Positions 33,703 to 46,094 of a stretch of 64,000 nucleotides of DNA are shown here, in pieces. Positions within the stretch are counted from its first letter, which is position 1. Every line of letters starts with the position of its first letter. The stretch lies in NCBI GenBank assembly GCA_039090855.1, contig CM077006.1, forward strand, positions 45,269,336 through 45,333,335. Reading direction: 5' to 3'. Source of the DNA: Macrothele yani. Lineage: Eukaryota; Arthropoda; Arachnida; Araneae; Macrothelidae. A program made the position numbers and the translations under genes. The notes under the pieces are model-generated. The model did not search any database. It was given only the letters and a program-made list of their open reading frames with translations, and had not been told where the DNA came from.

Positions 33703-34955
33703 TTGGGTTTTCGGTAAAGTCATGACGTATGTTAGCCATATTTTGCAAAGGTCATTTATTGATAGAAAGAACAAATATCAATCAATGATATAATGCCAAT
33801 TTTGTTTGATAACCTTTTGCCATCTGTCAGTGAGCTGCAGAATGCCTCGTTCATAGAAGGACCTGTCTTTCGTGGCGAAAAACTGTACAAGGTGCTGATT
33901 TACAGCCTCATCTGAATTGAACGTTATACCATGCAAGGACTGTGGAAAAGAGTGAAACAAATGGAAGTCTGATGGCACAAGGTCAGGCAAGTATGCTAGG
34001 TGGGGCAACACATCCTACCCAAGCTCCAATAATTTTTGGCAGGTGATCAAACTTGTGTGTGGTCTCGTGTTGTCGTGATGGAACACAACACTTTTACAAT
34101 GAACGAGCTCTGGACGTTTCTGGTTGATGGATTTGTTCAAACTGTCCAATTGCCGACAGTACACATTCGAATTGATTGTTTGGTTCTGTGGTAGGAACTC
34201 GAAAAATACGACACCTTTAAAATCCCACCACACTGAGACCAGAACCTTCCGCTGATGAATGTATGCTTTGGATGTCATTTGCGGCGAAGCAGCACGTCAG
34301 GACCAAGACCGTTTGCGCAGCACATTGTTGTACACAATCCACTTTTCGTCACCAGTTTTCAGTCACTTCAAAAAAGGATAGTTTTCCTCACGTTTAATGA
34401 GCATATTGCAGATGTTCATATGCGCTATCAATCGAGCTTGCTTACGTATCCCAGCTTCTTCAGGTAGTCGTGAACGTTTGAATGATGGATGTACAATGTT
34501 TCTGCAATCTCTCGTGTTGTGTAACATGGGTTGGGCTTGATCAATGCCTTGATTTGGTCGTCATCAACCTCGGTGGGCCTCCCGACCTAGGAGCATTGTT
34601 GAAGTCAAAATCACCAGCACAGAATTTTGTGAACCACCGCTGGCACTGATTTTCTTGTAGAGCATTATCACCGTTCACTTTACGCAACTTTTCACAAGCT
34701 TGACGCACGTTCTTCCCTTTATGGAAGTAAAACAGTAAAATATGGCGAAAATGCACAGTTTGGTTTTCCATCTTCAACTTGATGTCAAATCTCCACAAAT
34801 CAACCAAATCGCTCACTATTCCTTTTAGACTGCAGCTAGAACTGGCACCTGTCGATGCCATAGCGATAACAGAGCTGCGCATGCCTCTAGTACTTCCAAA
34901 ACCGCCCAACCGCCATCGGGTGCCAAAATACGTCATGACTTTTCCGCCAACCCAA
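33703..34955 (-). mobile_element. mariner element G
   Basis: 1253 bp with ends TTGGGTTTTCGGTAAAGTCA (left) and TTGGGTTGGCGGAAAAGTCA (right, minus strand) and TA on both sides (33701-33702, 34956-34957). Length and flanks are those of a full-length mariner. Confidence 0.92.
33778..34771 (-). pseudogene. mariner transposase G, full length but broken
   Basis: The minus-strand ATG at 34771 gives M-E-N-Q-T-V-H-F-R-H. G-K-N-V-R-Q-A and G-D-F-D-F-N-N-A-P-R-S-G follow. Later parts include V-S-V-W-W-D-F-K-G, F-H-H-D-N-T-R-P-H (second catalytic Asp) and V-P-S-D-F-H-L-F (third). The stop is at 33778. About 331 residues would fit a mariner transposase, but at least three frame changes interrupt it. Confidence 0.82.
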
Positions 34956-35334
34956 TAAATGCTTTAACAGTATAAAGTACACCAGTATTAAATTGTGAAC
35001 CATCCCTTTCACTAATGTCAAATATATATTGTGCATTCTCAAATACTAGAACCTAGGGAAACGATTGATTAATCATACTTTCCCCTTTCACCATATTATG
35101 TACATTGTTCTTAATAAATGTAATGAATTTCAAAAATGTAACTGGGATATTTCTATAAAAAAACAATGCAGTACTCCAACAACCATTTTTACAACATTAG
35201 GAGTGATAGTAATAATATGTTTTTTAGATTTATATTAATAAATAAGAATTGCAGTGGCAGTCTGATGGCTGAGATGCATGTGATCCATCCCTAGATGGAA
35301 GTATTGTTTGTTGTGAATGGCAGATACTTAAGGT

Positions 35335-36480
35335 AGTTCCACCTAAAATCTCTGCCTTATGTTTCCAATGGTAAAACTTCTTTACATGTTTTCTTCACAA
35401 TTAATGTATTCCCAAGAATGAAAATTTGCACATCAATAAAACTAACTTTAAGATATAGCATGGGGTGCTTAATACTTGCTAAAACATAACAATAATTATG
35501 CAATTCAACATATGTTTGTTTACTGACATCATCAATGTACAGGTTGCGCCATCTACTAACAGGTCTGAACATTACTCAAAGAAAAATGATTGATTTTTAA
35601 TGTAATTATGACTGTGTTTTGGCAAGTATTAAGTATCCCATGCTATAACTTCATCATCATCATCATCATTGTCAACCATTATCAATCCACTGCTGGACGA
35701 AGGTCTCCCCAAGTTTCCTCCACAACGGTCTGTCTTGTGCCAGTCTCCTCCATGTCACCCCTGCATACTTTCGAATTTCATCCACCCATCTCCTATGTGG
35801 TCTTCTTCTGGGTCTTTTCCTGTCCCTTGGAATCCAATCTAAAATTTCGGCTGTCCATCGATGATCTGTCCTTCTGGCAGTATGTCCAGCCCATTGCCAT
35901 TTCAGGGATTTAACTCTGATCATGATGTCTTCCACTCTTGTCATTTTTCGGATCCACGAGTTCCTCTTCTTATCTCTCCTGGTTACACCAAGCATGCACC
36001 TCTCCATGCTTCTTTGAGTTGTCTGCAGCCTTTGTATGTCTCTTTTAGTTAAGGTCCACGTCTCTGCACCATATGTAAGCACTGGAAGGATGCATTGATC
36101 AAACACTTTTCTTTTAAGACATAATGGCATATTGCTCTTGAAAATTATGCTGTTTCTTCCAAAAGCTCTCCAGGCAAGTTTTGTACGCCGATTAATTTCT
36201 TCATCAATGTGACCCTCACTTGATATCTGCTGTCCAAGATAAACGTACGTGTCTGTTATCTCCAGCTTTTCTCCATCAATCGATAAATCTTCATTTCTTG
36301 TAAAAGCATTGAACATCACTTTTGTCTTCTGAAAGTTCATTTTTAATGCTATAACTTAAAGTTAATTTTATTGATGGACAAACATTCATCTTTGGGAATA
36401 CATTAATTGCGAAGAAAATATGTAAGGTAGATATTTTAGGTGGAAACCACCGTAACTCAGGCAGTATGTCTGTCAGGGCC
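35335..36480. repeat. Inverted repeat, arms of about 130 bp, split by an RTE insertion
   Basis: 35335-35480 and 36346-36480 are reverse complements (GGGAATACATTAATTG, ATTTTAGGTGGAA and others). Removing the RTE at 35652-36345 leaves arms about 165 bp apart, the layout of a foldback or MITE-like element. Confidence 0.7.
35652..36345 (-). mobile_element. RTE-like LINE tail, copy 3, with 12-bp target duplication
   Basis: ATGCTATAACTT flanks both ends (35640-35651, 36346-36357). A 222-codon open frame on the minus strand (36340-35672) covers the end of the RT (I-T-D-T-Y-V-Y-L-G-Q) and the whole C-terminal tail, and the 3' end is a (GAT)n tract. It is the best-preserved of the three copies, but still lacks endonuclease and most of the RT. 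Confidence 0.9.
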
Positions 36481-37048
36481 AGTGATTTGGAAACAGGGTG
36501 GATTAAAGTGTCCTTATGGGTCTACATGAAGTCTGTAATAAAGTCAGTATGACATACAATCATTTATTAAATAACAACTGTTTACATACATGTATTACAT
36601 ATTTAAATTTTTAACATTTACAGGTTATCATCCGTGGGATGCTAAGCTACGTCCTCTTGGTTCTTTGGTTTCTCTAAGACTCCCTTGTTCCTCCACCCCC
36701 CACTGTGGGGTTCTCCTCAATCACTTTTTTACAGACCTTTTAATTAATATCCCTTTATACAGATTCCATGCACATGAAAATCTAACAGAATATCTCTATA
36801 CAAGTTAAAGACAGCTTTTCCTCAAAACTAAAAATCAACATGGCTGCCTTTAAAGACAGTTCATGATGGTGGCGATCCTGTTTTTCATAACGGGCCACTG
36901 CTGTCCTTTTATGTGCAACATATTATGACCATGACGTAAAATGTGTAGTCATCATGCATAAAACATATGAAAAAAAATATTTAGCATTGCAGTCAAAATT
37001 GAGTAATACATATATAATAAAATAAATTCATAAACATTATTTAAATAT

Positions 37049-37125
37049 CAAATTAGGTATCCACTAGACTGAGATCTTCAAAATTGTCTTCTGAGGATCT
37101 CAGTCTAGTGGATACCTAATTTGAA
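37049..37125. repeat. Perfect 29-bp inverted repeat with 19-base spacer
   Basis: 37049-37077 and 37097-37125 are exact reverse complements (TCAAATTAGGTATCCACTAG and onward). A transcript would form a very stable hairpin. Confidence 0.92.
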
Positions 37126-38244
37126 TGTCAAGATGTTTTAGTAAGAGCAGTTTTCTTAACATTAAAGTTTTTAATTCTCTTCTGTCTTGAAGAACTTTAC
37201 TTTATGTCTTCACTTCCTCTGAGTCCTTTTATTTTCTGTTTAATTATTAATAAAGTTTTTCATTGTGTTTTAGTAAAACTGTGTGATTATTCTGAAAATA
37301 TTATTCTAAGTTTCCTGCGTACATTCTTTTGTTTCACCAATTGGTTTCAAACCCTTTTGTTTGAAATGTTTTCATTAAAGTTTTTATCTTTGAATTCATT
37401 TGGTTCACCAACTCATCTAGTGAATGCATTATTTATGTGATTCTATGTTCAATAAGCATTTTAGTGAAAAACGTGAATTCAGGAACAATTTTGCATTTTC
37501 AATTTAAAATTATTTCAACTGACCTTCTTGAAGTATTTAGATTCAGTCCAATTGTGTGCTGTTCATGCTTGTGCCTAAGGTCTAATGCAATATTTACTCT
37601 TTGTCAGTTGTTTTTTCACAAGTAGTGGCATAATTTGTTACTTTTTTTTTGTAGTACTGAATCTTGAGCATCCTTTGCATAGTTTCACTTGCTTAATAAT
37701 TTCAGTAATGGTGGGTTTTTTTTATGTCTTGAAATTTTAAATTAACTTGTTGGTTTTTTTTTTTTGGTTTTTTTTTTGTACATTAAACAAAATTTCCTGT
37801 TTCTTAGATATTTTTATATGTTTCCCCCTTTAAAATACTATTAAAAAAAACTCCAATGATGCATCCACAGTAGTAGACTGAGACACATTTCTAATTCTAA
37901 TCTTGAAGCAACTGGCCACTACTAAAGTCAGAAAATTGCATGTGCATGTGCAACTGGGCTAGTTCATGTTGAAATAGATTGACTTTTGATGTAATGATGA
38001 ATGTGAATTAGAGATTCACATGTGGGAATAAGTTACTGAGCAATTCAATACAATTAGCTGAGCTGGCTTATTAGCCCTGGGGAAAATTTATCATATTTTC
38101 TCTCAACTCATGTATTGAGCAAAAAAGGAGAGTGATGCCCTTGCATGATGCCATAGATTGAAGCAAAAACTGCTGCTTGTTAAGTCAGAAGCTTTTGAAA
38201 TTTACCTAGATTTTTAGCTCATCAAAGAAAGTTCATCTGCCAGA
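37126..38244. other. Intron sequence, nothing recognised
   Basis: AT-rich with poly-T runs near 37640 and 37755. No coding frame was supported. Confidence 0.4.
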
Positions 38245-38960
38245 TTGAAGTTTAAAACTGATGGAACTAGATTCTACTTACTGTTTGTATATCAGATGTC
38301 TCCATTTACAGCAAACTTGTCATACAACTCAAGTTTCACTAACATCCATCACACATCTCACACAAGACCTTTTGTACCTCATTATCTTTTTCTCATGCAG
38401 ACATTCCCAAGTCTGGTACTCCCATGATTTACTTGGCCTTCCCCTACCTTTCTTTCTTGTCACTTGGGCTGAATAAATTCTCTTAGTAAGCATCTCATCA
38501 CTCATTCTTTTGCCATGGCCAGACCACATAAAAATATTTGTCTCCTTCTTACTGACATTTTGCTTCACATTACATATCTGCAACACATCTTCGTTTCTCA
38601 CATGATCAGAAGGTGTCTTGCCACAAACTCCCCATAAGTAACACAGCTCTCCAGCACCCAGATGACTCCCATGTTTCTTCTGCAGTACCCAGGTTTCACT
38701 GCCATACATCAGAGTAGGGATAATTACACTTTCATACATAGCCATTCAGGACTTTTTTGAGAACCCATTATTTCTGTGAAATCCTCCTAAAACAGCTATG
38801 ACTTTCATTGATGAATTTACTCACCTGGTAATTTCACCATCTAATTTATTTTCTCTGTCATACATGCTTCTTAAATACACAAGTCCATTCACCTGGTCTA
38901 TCTCTGTGCAGTTTAGACTGATCTTAAGATTAATCAATCATGCATATGCCAAATCTAGGG
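38245..38960 (-). mobile_element. LINE family B tail, minus strand
   Basis: A 138-codon frame (38745-38329) reads M-Y-E-S-V-I-I-P-T-L-M-Y-G-S-E-T-W-V-L-Q, then N-E-D-V-L-Q-I-C-N-V-K-Q-N-V and G-R-G-R-P-S-K-S-W-E. This is the best-preserved tail of the family seen at 10985, 30381, 41305 and 43730. Confidence 0.82.
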
Positions 38961-39377
38961 ATGTGTCCACATCGAGATAAAGTACAAAGTATTATATTTC
39001 TTCAATTATTAAGAGAGTTCCAGAATTATTATTATTTTTACTATTGTTATTTTGATAAAAGTAGAAGGAAACCTAAACATTTTGGTATTACTCAAACGAA
39101 TCATCATGAACTGTTCATATCTACATGCATTATTAATGCTGCAAAACTTTTTTGTCAGTACTCTTGGCATTTGTATGTAATATTAAAAATCATGTTAAAC
39201 TGAACTTTATCTTTTTAAAAGTTTTGTAATATGTATTTGAGAAATAAAATGGGGATATAATTTTTTTAACCTAGGTGTGTTTTCAGTTATATTACAATAT
39301 CTATCAAAAAAATTCTGTACTCTTTTGTGACTAATATGAAACTTAATGAAATAAGTATATTTTAATTTTTGATACAT

Positions 39378-39431
39378 ATTGTGACTCTAATATTAAACTT
39401 TATGAAATAAGTTTAATATTAGAGTCACAAT
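39378..39431. repeat. 22-bp perfect inverted repeat and downstream tandem motif
   Basis: 39378-39399 and 39410-39431 are exact reverse complements around 10 bases. AGAGTCACAATTTAGGG then recurs with changes up to about 39530. Confidence 0.85.
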
Positions 39432-39539
39432 TTAGGGTTTATAGTTTTAATAAGTTAATATTAGAGTCACAATTTAGGGTTAGAGTCAGAATTTAATTTA
39501 TAGTCACAATTTAGGGTTTAAAGTTTTTAGGGTTTATCT

Positions 39540-40247
39540 CTCCAGGTATTATTTCTGTAGAACATTTAATCTTGTTTTCAACACTTTAGTGAGTTTCATC
39601 GTGAATGCTGTATCCTTTATGGATAAAGGGCATGTAATTTGCTAGGATAGAATGAATAAATGCTGAGTTGTGTAAGCTGTGATATTGTAACTGAAAATGA
39701 AATGTTCAATAATATTGAATAATTTTTTAAGCATGTATATGTTTTTTCATATCAACATAAATCTTTTGTTTTAATTTTAACTCCAGAAGTACTGATATCA
39801 GCTGAGTGTAAAACATTAGCTGTGCAAGCTTCCTTTTTTGTATATAATTTTATGGAGTAATAAAGCAATCTGAATTTCCTGCTGAAAATCAAAATTTTGC
39901 TGTTGCATGGACAGTTGTAGTTGTACTGTATAAATGTGTAACACTTCTTATTGTTTTCAAGCATGGAATGCAGAAAAGTGTAAGATTGTGGTTAGTTAAC
40001 TTTATTCTGAAAGAACATTGTTCCACACAAGTTCTCTGAATATGTCATAGGGTTTCCAAATAACTAAATTAAAAGATCAACTTTACGTGCTGAAGTCATT
40101 GAAAATTTCTTTGTGAAAAAGAGAAATGCCAAAATGCCAAATTTTACCTTCGAAGACTCGAACATATAGCACATAGTGAGTAATTTTCTGAAACTGACTT
40201 TATGATGTGAGTCATGGCTTTTAAATGAATTTCATGTTTAATTTCAG
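39540..40247. other. Intron sequence, nothing recognised
   Basis: AT-rich intron DNA leading to the exon 6 acceptor. Confidence 0.4.
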
Positions 40248-40409
40248 GTTGTTCTGTGTTTCTCTCCAGCTGGTTCAGTGCTACGATCACGTAGTCGGAA
40301 GTTTCCTACAATAACAAACTGCACTTGCATCGATTGGTTTCACCCGTGGCCACAAGAAGCACTAATATCTGTGTGTCACAAATTTCTTTCTGGAATTGAT
40401 ATTCTTGAG
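40248..40409 (+). CDS. Dynein heavy chain, exon 6 in window (end of AAA4 core)
   Basis: Acceptor TTTCAG ends at 40247; donor GAG|GTAAAG follows 40409. 54 codons, phase 0 at both ends, with no ATG. V-L-C-F-S-P-A-G, R-S-R-K-F-P and D-W-F-H-P-W-P-Q-E-A-L match the conserved block after the AAA4 Walker B region. Confidence 0.95.
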
Positions 40410-40561
40410 GTAAAGTAGTATCGCTAAAAGAGTAGCAAGAAATTTCATGCAAAAGAAACTTTTACACTACCTTTTGAAAGTGATTTTGTGTGTTAGATGT
40501 AACCTCAATAATTTTCAAACAGTTCTTGTTGTGCCATGAGAATATTTTGGTGTTTTCATAC

Positions 40562-41292
40562 AATTATTTTTTTTTCTAACATATTGATTTATTTATAAAG
40601 CATTAGAAAACAACTTTGCTGTTCATAGTTTTCTGTTTAGTGCATGTTTTTTTCTTCTGACAACTATTTTCATTAATGTTTTTATATTACTATTTCAGAA
40701 TGAGTATTAAAAAGTAATGTATTTTTCTTGGGTATTTGGTTTTTCATTATAAATGTTCGTAAGACATAGTACTTCAGAATTTTGCATTATCTTCCTTGCT
40801 GACTTTTTTTGGTGGCTTTTGGTTGTGAAATTGAGTCTTTTTCAGAATATAGTAATTAATTTTTTTTTTTTTTTTTGATGGACACAGTTTTTTTTTAACA
40901 ATGTCACTCAAAAAACTTGACTCTGCTGTATCTTTTGGTGGGGGGCAGAAGTATTAGTGACCACCATTAACAACTTTTAGGGCTATAAGCAGCCACAATG
41001 TAGAACAGCACCAGGCACACCAGTCATACCTCACTTGAGACTCCCAACTAAGACAATTAACCAGAAACCAGCTTGGATGACCACACTGCCAGCAGGGTGG
41101 CCCTAGGTTCCATTGAAATGCCCTGAAAGCACAGCTGACATGTAATAAGTATTTCTGATTTTTTCAATTTTAGGAAGGGGTGTTGAAAAAAGAAACCCTT
41201 CCTAAAATTTACAATTATTTTTTCAAACTAACTTATTAGTTTATTTGTAAAGCATTAGAAAACAGCTTTCCTATTCTTAGTTTCCTGTTTAG
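40562..41292 (+). repeat. Direct repeat of about 80 bp around an old SINE
   Basis: 40564-40645 (ATTTATAAAGCATTAGAAAA, TTTCTGTTTAG) recurs at 41214-41292. Between them is an old family-3 SINE on the minus strand. The duplication is much longer than a target-site duplication. Confidence 0.65.
40880..41110 (-). mobile_element. Old copy of SINE family 3, minus strand
   Basis: On the minus strand GGCTGCTTATAGCCC and GTTAATGGTGGTCAC match the end of the SINE at 9723-9940. The tRNA-like head is no longer recognisable. Confidence 0.55.
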
Positions 41293-41304
41293 GAACAGAT
41301 GTTA

Positions 41305-41620
41305 AAGAAGAAGAAGAAGAAAGAAATTTTTTTCAGCCCAAGTGGCAGGAAAGAAAGGTAGAGGAAGGCTAAGTAAATCATTGGAGGACCAGGTTCAGGA
41401 GAGTCTGCATGAGAAAAATATTGTGAATATGAAGTACAGAAGGAAGGTGTTGTGTACGTTGTGTGATGGATGTTAGTGAAGCCAGAGTTGTGTGCCAAGA
41501 TCGCTGTAAATGGAGACGTTTGATATGGCAACAGTAAGTAAATACTCAATTAAACATTTATCTGGTGGATTTTCTTTCTTTGTGGAGCTAATCTCTGAAT
41601 CTCAGAGAACAGCTTAGTGG
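41305..41620 (+). mobile_element. LINE family B, extreme 3' tail
   Basis: Contains K-G-R-G-R-L-S-K-S-L-E-D-Q-like coding and the shared 3' untranslated sequence (GAGCTAATCTCTGAATCTCA). It is preceded by an (AAG)n stretch at 41307-41325. Confidence 0.7.
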
Positions 41621-42717
41621 GATTTGTTTTTTTGTTTTTTTTTTTTGTGCTGATACTTTGAAGCAGGGTGAAATTTGCTATGAAATATTTTTTTGTATGG
41701 ATTCTGTACATGTAGCATATTTTCTGTTTGGTTTTCATATTCTATTTTTTTCTTTTCAAATTTGTCTTGATTGTTTCTGACCATAATGAAAAAAGTTCTT
41801 TTAAAACAACGCTGCTAAGATATCATTGGCATTATCCCTTGATGATGAAAATTTTTTAGAAACATTGCAACAGGATATCTCCAGAAATACTTAAAAAATA
41901 TTCAAGGAGGTTTTACACATTGCAAAAAATAGAAACCGGTAAAACATATAAAGTGAAAAACAATCTTTGTAAATGCAAATGCAAATTATGAGAGCCTATA
42001 AGAAAAGAAATCACATACTTACAAACGAAAAATGCTGGAAGAAGTAGACATTGATTATGTGCTGATAAGTTGCATCATTCATAATCATTATTTTTTGGTT
42101 TTTGTGTAAATGTTTGCTATCAAATGGGTTTGCATTAGAGTTTTTTCAGTTTTCTTACTAAAAACTCATAAGCTAATTTAAATATTTTCCATTCCAGCAA
42201 TGAAATCCAAAGACCATATCAAGTCCATTCTGCTTCTGAAATCCTAAAATTCGTTTTCACATCTTTTGTTACTGAGAAAAATCATTCTTTTATTATTATT
42301 ATTATTTTTTTTTTCATTTTAAGACAGAAATACTGTGAGACTGTTGACAATTAGGCCGAAGTTTGTATACCATATTGTAGATTGTCATAACATTTCATTT
42401 ATTTACTCCTTATGTGAAAGGATCTCTAACATTTGCATCACAAATTTATTCAACACAAATCACTAAAGCTATTTTTGCAACTCTGCCTGAAATAAACTGC
42501 AAAATGTGATGTGCTACTGGCTAAATTACACACTGCTTCGAAGTATCATAACTGGTCAAGCATTATGATCTATTTTTGTTTCTGACCTTTCACTATGTTG
42601 AAGATTCAGCAAATATTATTCTTAAAATATTTCAGAGTGTATGTATCATTAATAATATCTTACTGTAAAATAGTATTTGGAGGGAGGGGTGACTAACATA
42701 TTTAATTTATTGTACAC
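41621..42717. other. Intron sequence, nothing recognised
   Basis: AT-rich intron DNA, no frame supported. Confidence 0.4.
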
Positions 42718-42723
42718 TTGCAG

Positions 42724-42957
42724 GAACAGTATCACACTCCAGTTGCCAATTTCATGGCATATGCCTATGAGTCAGTGAATGAAGTGAGCCAGACATTCCT
42801 TTTAAATGAGAGGCGTTATATCTACTCAACTCCTAAGAGCTTTCTGGAACACATCAAAATGTATAAAAGTCTTTTACAAATGAAGCACAAGGACATGAAC
42901 ACCAAGATTCAGCGCTTGGAGTCTGGACTGCAGAAGTTGGTAGACACCAGCAGGCAG
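42724..42957 (+). CDS. Dynein heavy chain, exon 7 in window (start of stalk)
   Basis: Acceptor TTGCAG ends at 42723; donor CAG|GTAACC follows 42957. 78 codons, phase 0. Y-S-T-P-K-S-F-L-E-H-I-K-M-Y-K-S-L-L leads into the first helix of the antiparallel coiled-coil stalk that carries the microtubule-binding domain (R-L-E-S-G-L-Q-K-L). Confidence 0.96.
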
Positions 42958-43044
42958 GTAACCATGATTAAAGTTATTCATTTTGCCTGTGGAACAAATT
43001 GTTGTGTCAGAAACAATGCAGTGTTTACTGAATTCTACTCAATA

Positions 43045-43262
43045 TTATATCTACTCAACTCCTAAGAGGTTTTCTGGAACACATCAAAATGTATAAACCA
43101 TTTACAAATGAAGCACAGGGACATGAAACCCCAAAATTCAGTGTTCAGAGTCTGGACTTCTGAAGCTGATCAACACCAGCAGCAAGTAACTATGATTAAA
43201 GTCATACATTTTGCTTGTGGGACAAATTACCAAATCAAAAGTTATGTAGTGTGTACTCATGT
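43045..43262 (+). pseudogene. Decayed tandem duplicate of exon 7 and its donor region
   Basis: Repeats 42816-43033 at an offset of 229 bases, starting in the codons for Y-I-Y-S-T-P-K. The copy has lost the acceptor side, carries indels (GAAACCCC against GAACACC) and a TGA. The GT donor is destroyed (CAGCAAGTAAC). It cannot be spliced as an exon and sits in intron 7. Confidence 0.88.
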
Positions 43263-43729
43263 GTTTCATTTGGGGAAATTTATCTTTAAAAGCCAAACTT
43301 GTGATGCATAGTGCCACAATTAGTTTTGTTTCACCTTTTGAGCTCAATTTTTGAAAAAAAAAAAAAAAAAAAGTTGCGTTTAAAAATTCGTTTTTCAAAT
43401 AGCACTGTTCAGGAAGATGAGTCATACACTTTCAACCATTTTCTTCGTGTTTAAGCTTTGTACAATTCTTCTTCTTTTGTACTGAAGCAATGGACTAGCA
43501 ATGTTAGCCTAGGCCTAACCTCCGAACAATGGCACTTCCCAACAATTGCCACTTTTTCCCAGTTCATGCAGCAACTGTTATTTGGAGGTTTCCCTATAAC
43601 AACCTGCTGAGTAACCCAGAAAAAATAAATATTTGGGAAGTCCTTTACTGATAAGGAATGAGTGAGGCTTGGCATCAGAGAAGGTGTGGGGTATACAGAA
43701 TGATTAATGCTTGGTAAGGGCTGCACTAA

Positions 43730-44920
43730 CCAAATTTTTGCATCACATATGATTGAAAAGTTTCCGTCTGTTGGTGAGAAAGTTTTACTGACTTTGTAGG
43801 GTTAAAGAAAGTGTGTGACTGAATGAACAGAGTAATTCTGTGGAAAGTATTGACTAATTGTATAACTTGGAACCTGCTTGAATTTGTGAAAGCTGTGTAG
43901 GGCTGTAGTAGAGCTTGTGTACTTGTAAATGGTGTTTTATTGAATTGGTTTTCCATTGGTGCAGGAGTCAGACAAAATTGTGTAATGCCACTATAGCAAT
44001 TTAATATTTTTATGGATGAATGCATACATGATGCCAAAATAGACAGTAATGGTTTATGTCTAGGAAATTAGGGTGTGTGCAAGATGTTGTATGCTGATGA
44101 AACAATGTGTGAAATATAAACTGAGTTTATATATAAATAAGAGAAAAAAACAACAACAAAGTGTTGGTTTTTGAGCTAGAAATATTTAGTACTGAATAGT
44201 AAGATCCGTCTGAACGGTACAGATTTAAACCAGGTGAATGAGTTTGTGCATCTACAAAGCATGTCTTTCAGAGAAAATGGATTAGATGGTGAAATCGGTA
44301 AGCAAGTGAATTCAGCTTTGAAAGCCATAGCTGCTGTAAGAGGATTTTACAGGGCTGATGGGATCTCAAAAAGGGCCCCAAATGGGCACTTAGGAAAGTG
44401 CAAACGTTCCTACTTCAGCACATGATAGTGAAACTTGGTTACTGAGAAAAAGACATGGGAGCCATTTGTGTTCTAGAGGGATACGTTATTTACATGGGTG
44501 TTTTTGGCATTATTCTGATCAGCAGAATGAAGATGCATTATGTGAAGAAAAGGGTTTTTAGTAGGGTGGGGACACATGTTTTGACGTGGTTTGTCCATGC
44601 TGAAAGAATGAGTAATTAAATTATAAGCAAATTTATCCAGCCTAAGTGGCAGAAGAGGAAGGTTGAGGAAATATGGGATTACCAGATTCAGGAAATGCCT
44701 ACAAGAGAAAAAGATAGTATGAAGTACAAAATGTCTTGTGTGAGATGTGTGATAGATGTCAGTGGAGCTCAAGTTATCTGCTAAGATTGCTATAAATGGA
44801 GATATTTGATACATCAGCAGTAACTAAAATCAACACAACCAGTAGCTTTGATTTGGAAGATGATCTTGCTTTGAGGAACTAACTTCTGAATATCAGATAA
44901 CAGTCTAGTGATATGTGCTG
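43730..44920 (+). mobile_element. LINE family B, decayed RT and tail
   Basis: Fragments of an RT (K-M-L-Y-A-D-E-T near 44084) and F-V-H-L-Q-S-M-S-F, D-G-E-I-G-K-Q-V-N-S-A-L-K-A-I-A-A-V-R-G near 44250 are followed by the tail and the shared 3' end. Every frame is broken. The hAT at 44923 inserted at its 3' end. Confidence 0.7.
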
Positions 44921-44922
44921 TT

Positions 44923-46036
44923 CAATGGCATTTCTTGGGTCTGAGACCTGGGCTATCTCACCCCCCCCTCCCCCGTACAGTACTGTTTTTAAAAAATTGC
45001 GAAGTTTATTTTTTAATTGTTAAGTAATAGAAGTAACATTTTTTCCTAAATTTTAAGTACATGCTATTGTTAACATGATACCAAATAATTATGAGGATTA
45101 GGATTTGAACACTTATTTGTACACGAACTCCATTCTTCTTTCCCTTTCTGTGAACCTGAGTATTACGTTTTCGCAAAAATGTTTCTTCCAAGTACTTTTT
45201 CATATTTAAAACTAATGTTTTCTCTATTAAAAAACCAGCAAAGTTGCTCAAATGTGCATGTCCTTGTGTGGCTCTAAGATATATCTCGATTCTTTTTAAT
45301 ACGGAAAAACTTTTCGGCAGTTGCAGTTGTTGATGAACAGTTTAATATTGATCTGCTAATTTGTACACCTCAATAAACACTATGTCCAATTATTCAACTT
45401 TATGTAACAAGTAATGTCTCTTACTGATTTGTTTTGTATTCATCAAGGGAATAAAACACCTTCAGTTCATTTTTTAGTCGAGCTGTATCAAAATTTGAAG
45501 CATAGAGTTCTTTAAGCTCTTATAGTAGGTGTTCAGGGAAGCTTTCACAAAATTTATCAAAACAGTTCGAATCCAACAAAGCCGCGAATTTAAGATATAA
45601 TATCACTGATTTTAATTCATTGACATTTCACACAAACTGAAACAACTCTCGCAAAACACGCGCTGGAAGCATGGAGGGAATGAGGTAGTCCGAACGCTTC
45701 ATTTTTTCAGAGCAAACCCTTGGCCAAAGCAATGGCCCCTCACGAGCTTCGTAGCTCATTCATGTTGTCATGGAAACGCTAGCAAGAGATAGTATTGAAG
45801 TTCTTCACATCAGAACAGTGAAGTCGTCTCTCGAAGACCTACGCTATGCCGTTGATCATCGCTCGCCAGACTGATTCTCATAATCGAAAGAAGCTAATCT
45901 GCTCGTGTTTTTTTTGCACCGAAAGCATTGGCATATCTTAATACCATTGATAATTGCCTTTTATTTGTGTATATTTAATTAACTTTTATTTGTGCATTCT
46001 CTGGGCTTCGCAGCTAGCCTCGAATATATGCCACTG
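44923..46036 (-). mobile_element. hAT element 2 with 8-bp target duplication
   Basis: Ends CAATGGCAT and ATGCCACTG are inverted. Flanks GTGCTGTT (44915-44922) and GTGGTGTT (46037-46044) match in seven of eight positions. On the minus strand T-A-T-A-E-K-F-F and L-S-N-F-A-G-F-L-I-E-K near 45240-45330 resemble the C-terminal hAT dimerisation region. The rest of the transposase is lost. Confidence 0.72.
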
Positions 46037-46094
46037 GTGGTGTTAATCTTCTGCATGTTTGTCAGATTCAGTTGCAGGGTAACCATGTCATACA

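Noticed and set aside
39415..39535. TTTAGGG/TTAGGG repeats suggesting a telomere-like tract
   Set aside because: Only isolated TTAGGG words inside a longer AGAGTCACAATTTAGGGTTT repeat; no tandem telomere array.
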